Below, piece by piece: positions 18,005-26,327 of a DNA stretch of 61,501 nucleotides. This stretch comes from Candidatus Cloacimonadota bacterium (lineage in GTDB: Bacteria > Cloacimonadota > Cloacimonadia > Cloacimonadales > TCS61). The number at the start of each line of letters is the position of its first letter. Position 1 is the first letter of the stretch. The stretch lies in assembly GCA_030445745.1 (NCBI GenBank), contig JASUTE010000009.1, positions 1 to 61,501 on the forward strand, in the 5' to 3' direction. The position numbers and the translations under genes were made by a program. The notes beneath the pieces are model-generated. The model had not been told where the DNA came from. It ran no database searches and saw nothing but the letters and a program-made list of their open reading frames with translations.

Positions 18005-19060
18005 ATGTTTTTATTAATAACTTATATCTTAATCGCCTTGATGTTTTCTTTTATGTGTTCAGTTGCTGAATCTGTGTTTTTAAGTATTAGCATTCCATTT
18101 ATAAAGTCAGTAGAAAAGAAAAATCTAAAGATGGGGAAAATGCTGAAAAATTTAAAACTGAACCCTAATCGACCTTTGGCTGCTATTTTATCTTTGAATA
18201 CAATCGCACATACTGTGGGAGCAGCTGGAGCTGGCGCTCAGGCTGCAATAGTTTTTGGCGATAAATATATAGGCTTAATTTCAGCTGTACTTACTTTTCT
18301 TATCTTAGTATTTTCGGAAATTATTCCCAAAACTATTGGTACAGTTTACTGGCGACAACTTTCTACCGTTACCGCTTATTTTATCAAATATTTAACCTTC
18401 ATTTTATATCCATTTGTTTTACTTTCCGAATTTGTTACTCGTAGTTTTTCTGGAAAGAACAAATCCGATTCTATTAGCAGAGAAGAGTTTGTGGCTATGG
18501 CTGAAACAGACGATAGTGAAAATCCTTTGTTTCCCGAAGAGAGCAAGATTTTGAAAAACTTGTTTAACTTGGAATTTTATAAAGCAGAAGATATAATGAC
18601 CCCACGCACGGTGTTGTTTACCCTGCCTGCATCTATGCAAATCTCTGAATTTAAGCACAAACACATGGATGCTCCCCATAGCAGAATTCCTATATATATT
18701 AAAAATCAGGATAACATTGTGGGCTTTGTTCTGAAAACGGATATTCTTACTGCTTTGGTGAAAAATAAAACCGATAATATCTTGGAAGACTTTAAAAGAG
18801 AGATAAAGGTATATCCTGAAAATGTGAGTCTGATTGATCTGTACAACTATATGGAAAAAAGCAAAAAACACATTGTACTTATTGTAGATGAATATGGTGG
18901 TACAACTGGCATAGTTACCATGGAGGATGTATTGGAAACATTGATCGGTTCCGAAATAATTGATGAGGAAGATAAAGATGTGGATATGCGGGCCGTGGCA
19001 CGTAGTTTATGGCAAAAAAGAGCAAGAAAATTGGGCTTAATTAAAAAAAGAGGTGAATAG
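18005..19060 (+). CDS. CNNM/CBS-domain membrane protein (HlyC/CorC-related)
   Basis: The 351-residue protein has an N-terminal DUF21/CNNM transmembrane domain (about residues 1-150, with AAILSLNTIAHTVGAAGAG and SEIIPKTIG motifs). Two CBS domains follow (MTPRTVLFTL near 198 and the GGTTGIVTMEDVLE block near 300). The C-terminal CorC_HlyC domain of longer relatives is missing, since the protein ends about 35 residues after CBS2. Family members move Mg2+ or Na+ or affect magnesium efflux. The stop is followed directly by the next ATG at 19061, so the genes form one unit. Confidence 0.88.
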   Translation: MFLLITYILIALMFSFMCSVAESVFLSISIPFIKSVEKKNLKMGKMLKNLKLNPNRPLAAILSLNTIAHTVGAAGAGAQAAIVFGDKYIGLISAVLTFLILVFSEIIPKTIGTVYWRQLSTVTAYFIKYLTFILYPFVLLSEFVTRSFSGKNKSDSISREEFVAMAETDDSENPLFPEESKILKNLFNLEFYKAEDIMTPRTVLFTLPASMQISEFKHKHMDAPHSRIPIYIKNQDNIVGFVLKTDILTALVKNKTDNILEDFKREIKVYPENVSLIDLYNYMEKSKKHIVLIVDEYGGTTGIVTMEDVLETLIGSEIIDEEDKDVDMRAVARSLWQKRARKLGLIKKRGE

Positions 19061-20989
19061 ATGAAGAGAATTATTATTTTACTGATGTTAAGTGTATGTG
19101 TACCACTATTAGCTATAATCGAAACAGATGAGGCTATAAAACTTTTGCAAAAAAGCGGATTACAGGAATTCCCCGCAGCCGATCAAATATCTGTAGAAAA
19201 TCAGCAGGTGGAACTGGACGAAAATTGTTTGGGAACAGTGGAATATGAAATTTTTAGCAAAATTCTAACAGACAAAGCTAAACAAGATAACAAAGTTAGC
19301 TTCTGGTACGATTCCAATTACACCGATTTGGAAGTGAATATTATAGAAATTATAAAACCAGATGGTAAAATAATTACTTTGAAACCAGAAAAAATACTGC
19401 AGAAAAATTTGAATCCTTATTCCAAAACGATGAATATCTATTCGGAAACCAGTTGGGTTCTCACTGGCGAACTACCAGATCTGAATATCGGTGATATTAT
19501 TCATACAAAACAGACCCGAAAATTACTAAAAGCCAGAATGGAGGGTAATTTCTTTGATCAGATCTCGGTTGATAATTATTCTCCCAAAATTTTACAAAAC
19601 TACCATTTAAAAATACCTTCCAATATTACATTATACGTGCATCATGTGAATAAAAAAGAGGGATATGTAACATTCAAAGAGACCCAAAAAGAAAATTTTA
19701 CTTTTTACAATTGGGAAATTACCAGTCCTCCCCAAATAGTTTATGAACCGGGTATGGAAAATCTGGATAGGTTTGGTTATAATATTATGCTTACAACCAT
19801 AAAAAAATGGGAAGAAGTATCTACTTGGTATTATGGTTTAGTGGAACCGCATTTGCAACCAAATAAAGCGATAGAAGCAAAAGTGACAGAACTGACAAGT
19901 ACAGCTGAAACAAAATTGCAGAAGATAAAAAATATTTTTTATTGGGTGGCTCAAAAGGTACGTTATTTGGGAGTAGATAAAGAAGAAAATAGACCTGGTT
20001 ATGAACCACATGATGTTACCTACACATTTTCCACTCGTGGCGGAGTTTGCCGCGATAAATCGGCTCTGTTAGTGGCTATGTTCCGTTTAGCTGGTATTCC
20101 AGCAGACCCAATTCTTATTTCCGTGGGAAATCAGTTATACAAAGAAGCCCCAGTGGTGTGGTTTAATCATGCTATTGTGGTGAGTTATGATGAAAATAGC
20201 AAGCCAGAATATTTCTTTGACCCAACAGATGAAAATACCAAGGATTTTTTGCCACAATATGAAGAAGATTGTTCTTACATCATTGCTTCGGAAGAGGGAG
20301 ATGTTTTGCGAGAGGTGCCTATTTCTTCTTCCGAAAGAAATAAAACTAAGATAGATTTAGACATTGAAGTGGATGAAAACTTCAACGCTAATTGCCAGTT
20401 ACACATTTCCTATACAGGTATGGCCGATAATGTTATGCGCAGTAGCATGATGCAGCTGACTCCGCAGAGAAAACAACAACTGATAGAAAATATGATGGCA
20501 GAAATTCATCCGCAAACTAAATTACAGGATTATTCAATTTCCGATCCCCAAAATCGAGAAGAAAACATGCATCTTAGCTCTATTTTTAGCATTCCAAGCT
20601 ACACCGATACCAGCGATAGCTACTTATTTATTCCCTTGGAAGCAGGAAAGTTTTCTATATCTTTTTTGCACAACTATATGCTGCGTGGTTTTAATTTAAG
20701 CAACCGCCAATACCCCTTTAAACTTCCTATGACCTACAGTGTTGAATTCACCGAAAACCTTCAGTTACCGTATAGCTTAGAAAATATGAGTTTCCCTCAG
20801 ATACCAGAGATAGATTTTAAAGGTTTTAAATTGGCAGCTTCACAGCAGGTAGAAGCTAATTCGGTAAAATTTACCTGCAAATTTATGATCGATAAAATCC
20901 ATTTTGGAAAAGAAGAGTATTTACCACTGAAAAGAGAGCTGAGTAAAATGAACAATCTGGATAAGTTGTTTCTTATCGGAGTAAAATAA
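19061..20989 (+). CDS. Secreted DUF3857/transglutaminase-like protein with intact triad
   Basis: The 642-residue protein has a signal peptide (about 1-19) and an N-terminal DUF3857-like beta domain. A transglutaminase-like papain-fold core follows, then a DUF2569-like or beta-rich tail. The catalytic triad is visible: Cys330 in GGVCRDKSALL, His370 in WFNHAIVV and Asp387 in FFDPTDEN. Such proteins occur across Bacteroidota and relatives in the periplasm; their substrate is unknown (protease, amidase or cross-linking activity are possible). The stop overlaps the next start by one base. Two genes later lies a paralogue that has lost the triad. Confidence 0.85.
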   Translation: MKRIIILLMLSVCVPLLAIIETDEAIKLLQKSGLQEFPAADQISVENQQVELDENCLGTVEYEIFSKILTDKAKQDNKVSFWYDSNYTDLEVNIIEIIKPDGKIITLKPEKILQKNLNPYSKTMNIYSETSWVLTGELPDLNIGDIIHTKQTRKLLKARMEGNFFDQISVDNYSPKILQNYHLKIPSNITLYVHHVNKKEGYVTFKETQKENFTFYNWEITSPPQIVYEPGMENLDRFGYNIMLTTIKKWEEVSTWYYGLVEPHLQPNKAIEAKVTELTSTAETKLQKIKNIFYWVAQKVRYLGVDKEENRPGYEPHDVTYTFSTRGGVCRDKSALLVAMFRLAGIPADPILISVGNQLYKEAPVVWFNHAIVVSYDENSKPEYFFDPTDENTKDFLPQYEEDCSYIIASEEGDVLREVPISSSERNKTKIDLDIEVDENFNANCQLHISYTGMADNVMRSSMMQLTPQRKQQLIENMMAEIHPQTKLQDYSISDPQNREENMHLSSIFSIPSYTDTSDSYLFIPLEAGKFSISFLHNYMLRGFNLSNRQYPFKLPMTYSVEFTENLQLPYSLENMSFPQIPEIDFKGFKLAASQQVEANSVKFTCKFMIDKIHFGKEEYLPLKRELSKMNNLDKLFLIGVK

Positions 20990-21657
20990 TGGCTGGGTTA
21001 ATAGTGATGTTAACTAAAGATGATAAAACTGTTGCCAATGCCTGCAATTTATTTAACCAAATAAAAACCTGCCCTTTGCACGGAGTGGGTTTCAAAGATA
21101 TAGGTTTGAGATATACCGAGATGCAAAAGTTGGCCACAGCAATAAAAAAGAGCGGGAAAAAATTCTATTTTGAAATTGTTAGTACCGAAGATGCTGAAAA
21201 ATCTGTACAAAAAGGCTTGAAGCTGGGAGCAGATGCTATTATGGGTGGTAAATTCAACGATGAAACCTTGCGAATTTTGCAAAAAACCAAGATTGAATAT
21301 TACCCTTATGCGGGTAAATTCAGCGAAAGACCTTGCCAGCTATTGGGCGATATACAGCAGATTATTGCTGAAGCCAAAGAAATTACTAAAAAAGGTGTTA
21401 GTGGAATTACTCTTTTAGCATATCGATACCCAGAAACGCAAAAACTTTTAGAAAATTTTATAAATCAAATTAATTCTAACTTAATTATAGCAGGAAATAT
21501 TGACGATACCCAAAAAATAAAAACTATGCAGCAGCTACCTGTGCAGGCCTTTACTATTGGCACTGCGTTAATAAACAACGAATTTCCTGCTAAAAATAAT
21601 ATTAGAGCACAGGTTGAATTTGTAATAAAAGAAATGAGAAAATGGGGTAAAAGATGA
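20989..21657 (+). CDS. Conserved TIM-barrel-like protein of unknown function
   Basis: The 222-residue cytoplasmic protein has repeated beta-alpha units: IVMLTKDD, GVGFKDIGL, FEIVSTEDAE, GADAIMGGKF, YYPYAGKF, GVSGITLLAYRYP, NLIIAGNID and AFTIGTALINNEF. The last two resemble the phosphate-gripping ends of HisA/HisF/NanE-type barrels. From memory, this matches an uncharacterised family also seen in Firmicutes and Thermotogae. Type I dehydroquinase motifs were looked for and are absent. It is wedged between two secreted transglutaminase-like paralogues with 1-base and 4-base overlaps, so it is translationally coupled to both, which is odd for a cytoplasmic barrel. Confidence 0.65.
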   Translation: MAGLIVMLTKDDKTVANACNLFNQIKTCPLHGVGFKDIGLRYTEMQKLATAIKKSGKKFYFEIVSTEDAEKSVQKGLKLGADAIMGGKFNDETLRILQKTKIEYYPYAGKFSERPCQLLGDIQQIIAEAKEITKKGVSGITLLAYRYPETQKLLENFINQINSNLIIAGNIDDTQKIKTMQQLPVQAFTIGTALINNEFPAKNNIRAQVEFVIKEMRKWGKR

Positions 21658-23525
21658 AAAGAATTTTAATTGTATTATTAACCATCCTTCCGATTTTGCT
21701 AATAGCTGAATTTAACTACCAAGATTATTTGGAAAATACACCTGGTTTGGCGGAATATCCTAATGCCTATGCTATAAACGTGTTTACAGATGTAGAAATT
21801 GAAATTGCTGCAGATGGTTCTTATGAAAAACACGTTTCCTATCTGAAAAAAATACTTACCTATAAAGGGAAAAAGATATATTCCGATATTAACATAGTTT
21901 ATAATGCTGATTTTGAAACAGTAGAGTTGGGCGAGTGCTTCACTATAGATAAGGAAGGCAACAAAATTGATCTGCCCCAAGAAGCAATCCACGATTCTGA
22001 ACACGAACTTACCGTAAAATCACCAGGATATGTAAACCTAAGAGAGACTATTATAAATATGCCGGCAATAGAACCCGGTTTTTCTGTGGTAGTAAACTAC
22101 GCCATCCACAATAAACGAAAAGATTATATTGGCGGAATAGAGCATATGATGGAGGAAAATCCCTATTTAGAAAAGAAATTCAAAGTGAAAGTACCGGCTA
22201 ACCAACCCTTATTTTATGATTTTCCCAGCGATGTGAAACAATTGAGATTCACAGAAAAAGAAAAAGATGGTAAGGATATATATTTATGGGAAATAGCGAA
22301 TTCAGACTTTATTTTACCCGAGAATAACTCGCCTTCATTACTAATTACAGGTTGTCCAATAGTGTATAGCACTGCTAAAAATTGGCAGGAACTGGGTAAC
22401 TATCTGCAAGAGAAATTTAAGAGCGGTTTAGAGCTTTCAGACGCAATCTCAAAGCAGACAGCAGCAGTTTTGCAAGGCTTAAAAACCGATAGGGAAAAAT
22501 TGTTAGCTCTATATAATTACCTGGCCGAAAATTATGTGATTGAACTTGCAAGTGTGCCTTATCAAAGTTTTATTCCACAAAAACCACAGAAAACTTTTGA
22601 ACAAAAATATGGTTCGGAACGAGATTTAATAGCGCTTTTTATAACCATGGCCAAAGCTGCTGAGATTAAAGGAATTTCACCAGCAGTAATTTTGGAAGAA
22701 AGTAGTCAGTTTAGCAATCTACAGGTAAATAATGCAATTCGCGATTTCTTTTCCAGTATGGCTGTTTATTGGAAAGGGGAACTTATGCGCATAGGTGATA
22801 ACAAAATGCCCTTTCTCTATGCGGGAGTGGAAAAGGCTAATGTGCTAGTGTTAGCTGAAGAATCTAAATTGGTTAATTATGAATTTGATAGCGGTTATCT
22901 GGTGGAGAAGGAGATAAATTGTAAATTACAGCAACATGGTATAGCCCAGATAGATTATGTCAATATCTATCGGGGCAGTAGCGACTATCGCTTTAGAAGG
23001 AATTTCAAAGATGAATCTGCTCAAAATAGGATGATATGGTTTGCCCAAAATATGCTGAATGAGTCTTCCTTTCTATTAAATGAACCACAGTTTTTGAATA
23101 TGGATAGATTAGACAAGCCCTTACAGATAATATACACTACCCAAAATTCCGATTTCTATATTCAGCAAGGTGATTTTCTCTATTTCAAGTTACCAGCAGC
23201 AGAATTACCCTTAAATACAAGTTTAAAGACCCGGTCAACACCTTATCAAAATTATGAGCTCTTTACTTTGAAAGAAAGATTCGTGATAGAAGGGTTACCA
23301 GAAAACTATAGCCTGCTGAAACCACATGACCTTACCAAAGTTCATGAGGATTTTAACTACAATGTTCAAATAGAACAAAATGCCGAACAATTGATAATTA
23401 CCAGAACAGTGCATTTCCCGCAATCCATAATTCCAATAGAAAATTACCCCAGCTTTAAGAATTTTATCAGCGAATTAAAACAACCTCTGAACTTAATGGT
23501 GTTCGTAAAAAAAATAAATTTATAA
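21654..23525 (+). CDS. Secreted DUF3857-like paralogue with degenerate transglutaminase site
   Basis: The 623-residue protein has a signal peptide (about 1-18) and the same overall layout as the gene at 19061. At the place of the catalytic Cys the sequence is GSERDLIALF, with Glu322 where the paralogue has Cys. The FNH motif is replaced by FFSSMAV, and no matching Asp motif is seen. It therefore keeps the fold but probably not the hydrolase or transferase activity. It starts with ATGA overlapping the barrel-protein stop. A binding or scaffold role beside its active paralogue is inferred. Confidence 0.75.
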   Translation: MKRILIVLLTILPILLIAEFNYQDYLENTPGLAEYPNAYAINVFTDVEIEIAADGSYEKHVSYLKKILTYKGKKIYSDINIVYNADFETVELGECFTIDKEGNKIDLPQEAIHDSEHELTVKSPGYVNLRETIINMPAIEPGFSVVVNYAIHNKRKDYIGGIEHMMEENPYLEKKFKVKVPANQPLFYDFPSDVKQLRFTEKEKDGKDIYLWEIANSDFILPENNSPSLLITGCPIVYSTAKNWQELGNYLQEKFKSGLELSDAISKQTAAVLQGLKTDREKLLALYNYLAENYVIELASVPYQSFIPQKPQKTFEQKYGSERDLIALFITMAKAAEIKGISPAVILEESSQFSNLQVNNAIRDFFSSMAVYWKGELMRIGDNKMPFLYAGVEKANVLVLAEESKLVNYEFDSGYLVEKEINCKLQQHGIAQIDYVNIYRGSSDYRFRRNFKDESAQNRMIWFAQNMLNESSFLLNEPQFLNMDRLDKPLQIIYTTQNSDFYIQQGDFLYFKLPAAELPLNTSLKTRSTPYQNYELFTLKERFVIEGLPENYSLLKPHDLTKVHEDFNYNVQIEQNAEQLIITRTVHFPQSIIPIENYPSFKNFISELKQPLNLMVFVKKINL

Positions 23526-23564
23526 AAGGCCCAGATTCTTGTTCAAATATTATAGGAGGTTAAA

Positions 23565-23942
23565 ATGAAAAAATTCAGAATGACAATCATGTGCAGAGAT
23601 ATTGAAGCATCGAAAAAGTTTTATCAGGATTTCGTTGGATTGAAACCATTCAGAGAATTTACAACTGGTGAAGGAACTCTGGGAGGGGCATCACTCTGCT
23701 TCTTGGAAGACGAGAGCGGTGAGATTGAAGTAGAACTGGTATGTGCTTCCAGAGGTGACAAGTGCACAACAAAAGGTCTGGTAGCCTGTTTCTTCACAGA
23801 TGAAGAAGGCATCGTTGCGAAACAGCAGCAGGCACTCGACATGGGTTACAATGCTACAGAGATCAGGAAACCCGATGAGAACAGTACCTATTTCTACGTA
23901 TATGACCCAGACATGTTATCAATTGAATTCAGAGTCAGATAA
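23565..23942 (+). CDS. VOC (glyoxalase/bleomycin resistance) superfamily protein
   Basis: The 125-residue protein has two beta-alpha-beta-beta-beta halves of the VOC fold. The first is FRMTIMCRDIEASKKFYQDFVGL and the second runs from VACFFTDEE to YVYDPDMLSIEFRVR, ending with the typical DP-x-(x)3-E metal-ligand strand. Members include lactoylglutathione lyase and dioxygenases, and the substrate cannot be told. The start has a strong AGGAGG. Codons look richer in C and G at third positions than the neighbours, which could mean high expression or transfer. Confidence 0.8.
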   Translation: MKKFRMTIMCRDIEASKKFYQDFVGLKPFREFTTGEGTLGGASLCFLEDESGEIEVELVCASRGDKCTTKGLVACFFTDEEGIVAKQQQALDMGYNATEIRKPDENSTYFYVYDPDMLSIEFRVR

Positions 23943-23966
23943 CAGCAGGTTAGTCGAAATAGAAGT

Positions 23967-23999
23967 AGCAGAGGCAGAAATTGATATTCTGCCTCTGCT
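23967..23999. terminator. Hairpin after the VOC gene, possible bidirectional terminator
   Basis: A perfect 13-base stem (AGCAGAGGCAGAA with its complement) encloses a 7-base loop, 24 bases after the VOC stop. No strong T-run follows on either strand, so it may be a weak terminator or an RNA-stabilising element. Confidence 0.5.
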
Positions 24000-24015
24000 T
24001 AATTGTAGTAAACTT

Positions 24016-24147
24016 TTAATAATCTTCTTCATCGAGATAGGTTATTGGATATTCTTCTGCCTCACCCTGGGATTTGTAAATGTATCTGTATTGTTCCAAC
24101 ATGATCATCGGGAGATACATAGATGCTACTGTAGGTATTGATGAATA
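24016..24147 (-). pseudogene. Possible protein-coding remnant, family unknown
   Basis: The minus-strand frame ending in TAA at 24016 encodes about 43 residues with a protein-like composition: VASMYLPMIMLEQYRYIY, then KSQGEAEEYP and an acidic end YLDEEDY. A stop lies just upstream in the same frame and no start with a ribosome site is seen. It may be the tail of a decayed gene. The rest of the gap up to 24695 contains no recognisable gene; a 114-codon open frame at 24268-24612 on the minus strand looks spurious. Confidence 0.25.
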
Positions 24148-24695
24148 CTAAAAAGGGTGATATAGAGTACATTTGCCGATTTATCTATTACCCAGAGCAG
24201 GACTTATCATCGGTATTCTAATATCCTTGATGAGTTCTGCATAATTGGCAAAAAACAGAGTAAAAATTTAAATAGTGGGATTAAAATAAACCTGAATATT
24301 AACTGAATGTAGATAAAATTTATTGGTTTTGTAAAAACCAGTAATATTTCTGATCTTTATAAGTAAATAAGTGATTTTGGCGTGTTTTGTGCTGGAGTTG
24401 ATTTTGATGCTGCAGAAAAGCATTTTCTCTTTCCACAGCTTGTCTTTTGGGATACAGTTTTTGATAGGTGAATGCTGTTGAACTTCCCCCGGGTAAGGTT
24501 TTCTAACTTGGAATGTTCTTGTGCATCCTTTTTTCAGAGGTTTTGAGATTGCTAAAAGGTTTGTGCTTTGGCCACCTAAAATCGAAAGGTAACTCATTTT
24601 GCGGGATAACATTTTTACAATTCAGCTTGACTCATTTTAATTTATTGTCTCGTAAGACATTAAGACATTTATTTGTCGATTAGGAGGTAGCCAAG

Positions 24696-24722
24696 ATGAT
24701 TTTTGTGAAATTAACTCATTAA
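24696..24722 (+). CDS. Possible 8-codon leader peptide upstream of mgtE
   Basis: AGGAGG (24682-24687) is followed after 8 bases by ATG and an eight-codon frame (MIFVKLTH, stop TAA). It ends inside the inverted repeat 24712-24736, 60 bases before mgtE. A ribosome on this peptide would cover the hairpin, as in leader-controlled Mg2+ transporter genes. The evidence is only positional. Confidence 0.3.
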   Translation: MIFVKLTH

Positions 24723-24736
24723 ATAACAATGAGTTA
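24712..24736. promoter_or_regulatory. 9-bp perfect inverted repeat before mgtE
   Basis: TAACTCATT and AATGAGTTA flank a 7-base loop. It overlaps the end of the possible leader peptide. It could be an RNA hairpin or an operator. Confidence 0.4.
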
Positions 24737-24782
24737 TGAAATATGAAAAAGATTTCAGAATTCTAAAGTGAGGAGGCATAAA

Positions 24783-26123
24783 ATGGTTAATATCGAAACA
24801 AACTACCGGGAACTAATTGAAAATAAGGATTGGAAAGCATTAAAAAATTCCCTTAATGAATTAGATGCAAATCTGATAGCCGAGTTAATTGAAGAAATTT
24901 CTGAAGAAGATGAAGTAATTTTCTTTAAACTTCTAAATAGAACCCAATCAAAAGAAGTTTTTCAGCTCCTGTCCTATGAGAAACAAGAGGAGATTATTGA
25001 CAACCTTGCCAATAATATACAAAGATTAACTAATCTGATAAATGATATTGAACCGGATGACAGAACGGCATTGTTTGAAAAATTACCCGGTAAGGTCAAG
25101 CAGCGATTAATTCAACTTCTTTCTCCTGAAGAAAGACAAATTACGGTTCAACTTTTAGGATACCCTGAAGATAGTGTTGGTCGGTTAATGACTCCTGAGT
25201 ACATTGCCGTTAAACCTTCTGATACAGTAGAACATACTTTACAACATATAAGAAAATATGGTAAAGATTCCGAAACCTTAAATGTTGTTTATATTGTAGA
25301 TAATGATTGGATGTTAATTGACGATATAAGAATCAAAGAAATAATCCTTGCATCTCCGCAACAAAAGATTGAGGAGCTCATGGACCATCGCTTTGTTTCC
25401 CTTAACGCAACGGATGACAGGGAAAAGGCCATTAAAGTATTTAAAGATTATGATAGGGTAGCATTACCTGTTATAGATGAAGAAGGGGTGTTGATCGGTA
25501 TAGTCACATTTGATGATATAATGGATGTTGTTGAAGAAGAAGCAACGGAAGATTTTCATAAATTTGGTTCATTTCAGGATGCAGTAACTAATCCTCTACA
25601 AGTAAGAATTTTCGATTTATATAAAAACAGAATTTTCTGGCTTCTCGCATTGGTCTTTATGAATGTTTTCTCCGGAGCTGCAATTTCAAATTTTGAAAGT
25701 GTTATTCAATCAGTAGTTTCGTTAGTTTTCTTTTTACCCCTTTTAATTGACAGTGGTGGAAATGCAGGGGCACAATCTGCAACCTTAATGATTCGGTCAT
25801 TAGCTATCGGGGATGTAAAACTTAGCGACTGGTATAGATTAATTGTAAAAGAATTGTTAGTTTCACTGCTATTAGGTATCACAATGGCTTTTGGCGTTGC
25901 AATTATTGCGAGTTTTAGAGCGCCTGATATTATAATAGTTGTTTCCATAGCTATGATTTTAACAGTTATGACTGGTAGTTTAATCGGTTTGCTCTTACCA
26001 TTCATCTTTACTAAATTAAAAATTGACCCGGCAACTGCAAGTGCACCTTTAATAACCTCAATAGCCGATATTAGCGGAGTGATAATTTATTTTTCAATAG
26101 CATCTTGGTTCTTTGGATTTTGA
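24783..26123 (+). CDS. mgtE: MgtE-family Mg2+ transporter (first copy)
   Basis: The start is set at ATG 24783 behind GGAGG at 24771; an in-frame ATG 15 bases earlier lies upstream of that site. The 446-residue protein has the MgtE layout. An N-terminal helical superhelix (about 1-130) comes first, then two CBS domains (RLMTPEYIAVKPSD and IGIVTFDDIMDV), and five membrane segments from about residue 285. The usual GGNxGTQ loop is SGGNAGAQSATLMI, and the TM5 Asp is kept (SIADISG). It is clearly divergent from the second copy at 45551. The attC-like hairpin starts 11 bases after its stop, so it may be a mobile cassette gene. Confidence 0.92.
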   Translation: MVNIETNYRELIENKDWKALKNSLNELDANLIAELIEEISEEDEVIFFKLLNRTQSKEVFQLLSYEKQEEIIDNLANNIQRLTNLINDIEPDDRTALFEKLPGKVKQRLIQLLSPEERQITVQLLGYPEDSVGRLMTPEYIAVKPSDTVEHTLQHIRKYGKDSETLNVVYIVDNDWMLIDDIRIKEIILASPQQKIEELMDHRFVSLNATDDREKAIKVFKDYDRVALPVIDEEGVLIGIVTFDDIMDVVEEEATEDFHKFGSFQDAVTNPLQVRIFDLYKNRIFWLLALVFMNVFSGAAISNFESVIQSVVSLVFFLPLLIDSGGNAGAQSATLMIRSLAIGDVKLSDWYRLIVKELLVSLLLGITMAFGVAIIASFRAPDIIIVVSIAMILTVMTGSLIGLLLPFIFTKLKIDPATASAPLITSIADISGVIIYFSIASWFFGF

Positions 26124-26134
26124 CAAAAAAGCCA

Positions 26135-26264
26135 GTGGCTAACACGCTGTAAATCCAGTAGCCGCCGTGGCTTTGTGGATAGGAACGCAGTGAATCGAAA
26201 ATTTCGTACTTTTATCGGGCGACAATGGAAGCGGCTACTGTATTTATAGCTATCCGTTAGTCGC
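26135..26264 (+). mobile_element. attC-like imperfect palindrome (possible integron cassette recombination site)
   Basis: GGCTAAC (26137-26143) pairs with GTTAGTC (26256-26262) with one G-T pair. A 2/5-base unpaired spacer follows, then GCTGTAAAT (26146-26154) pairs with ATTTATAGC (26242-26250), again with one G-T. After a single mismatch, CAGTAGCCGC (26156-26165) pairs perfectly with GCGGCTACTG (26231-26240). This gives outer 7-bp box, unpaired spacer, inner box and variable top, as in integron attC sites. The core GTTAGTC is one base off GTTRRRY. It follows the mgtE stop directly, in the orientation expected for a cassette. Confidence 0.5.
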
Positions 26265-26274
26265 AACATAAATC

Positions 26275-26280
26275 TTGACA
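26275..26280 (+). promoter_or_regulatory. -35-like TTGACA box for the Rrf2 gene
   Basis: TTGACA ends 47 bases before the ATG at 26328, just outside the attC-like hairpin. ACTTG follows at about 19 bases and no TATAAT is seen. Confidence 0.4.
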
Positions 26281-26327
26281 GCTAAATATACATTCAGGAA
26301 CTTGAATACCGAAATAAAGGAGATATT

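Noticed and set aside
20989-21657. Type I 3-dehydroquinate dehydratase
   Set aside because: Size fits, but the catalytic His and Lys motifs of that family are not seen.
24268-24612. 114-codon minus-strand frame
   Set aside because: No ribosome site and no recognisable family; Cys/Lys/Ser-rich composition looks random, so it was not called a gene.
24613-24782. M-box magnesium riboswitch before mgtE
   Set aside because: None of the conserved M-box segments could be recognised; only a short hairpin is present.
26135-26264. Rho-independent terminator as the explanation of the mgtE-distal hairpin
   Set aside because: The stem is long, interrupted and encloses about 65 bases, and no T-run follows, so a simple terminator does not fit.
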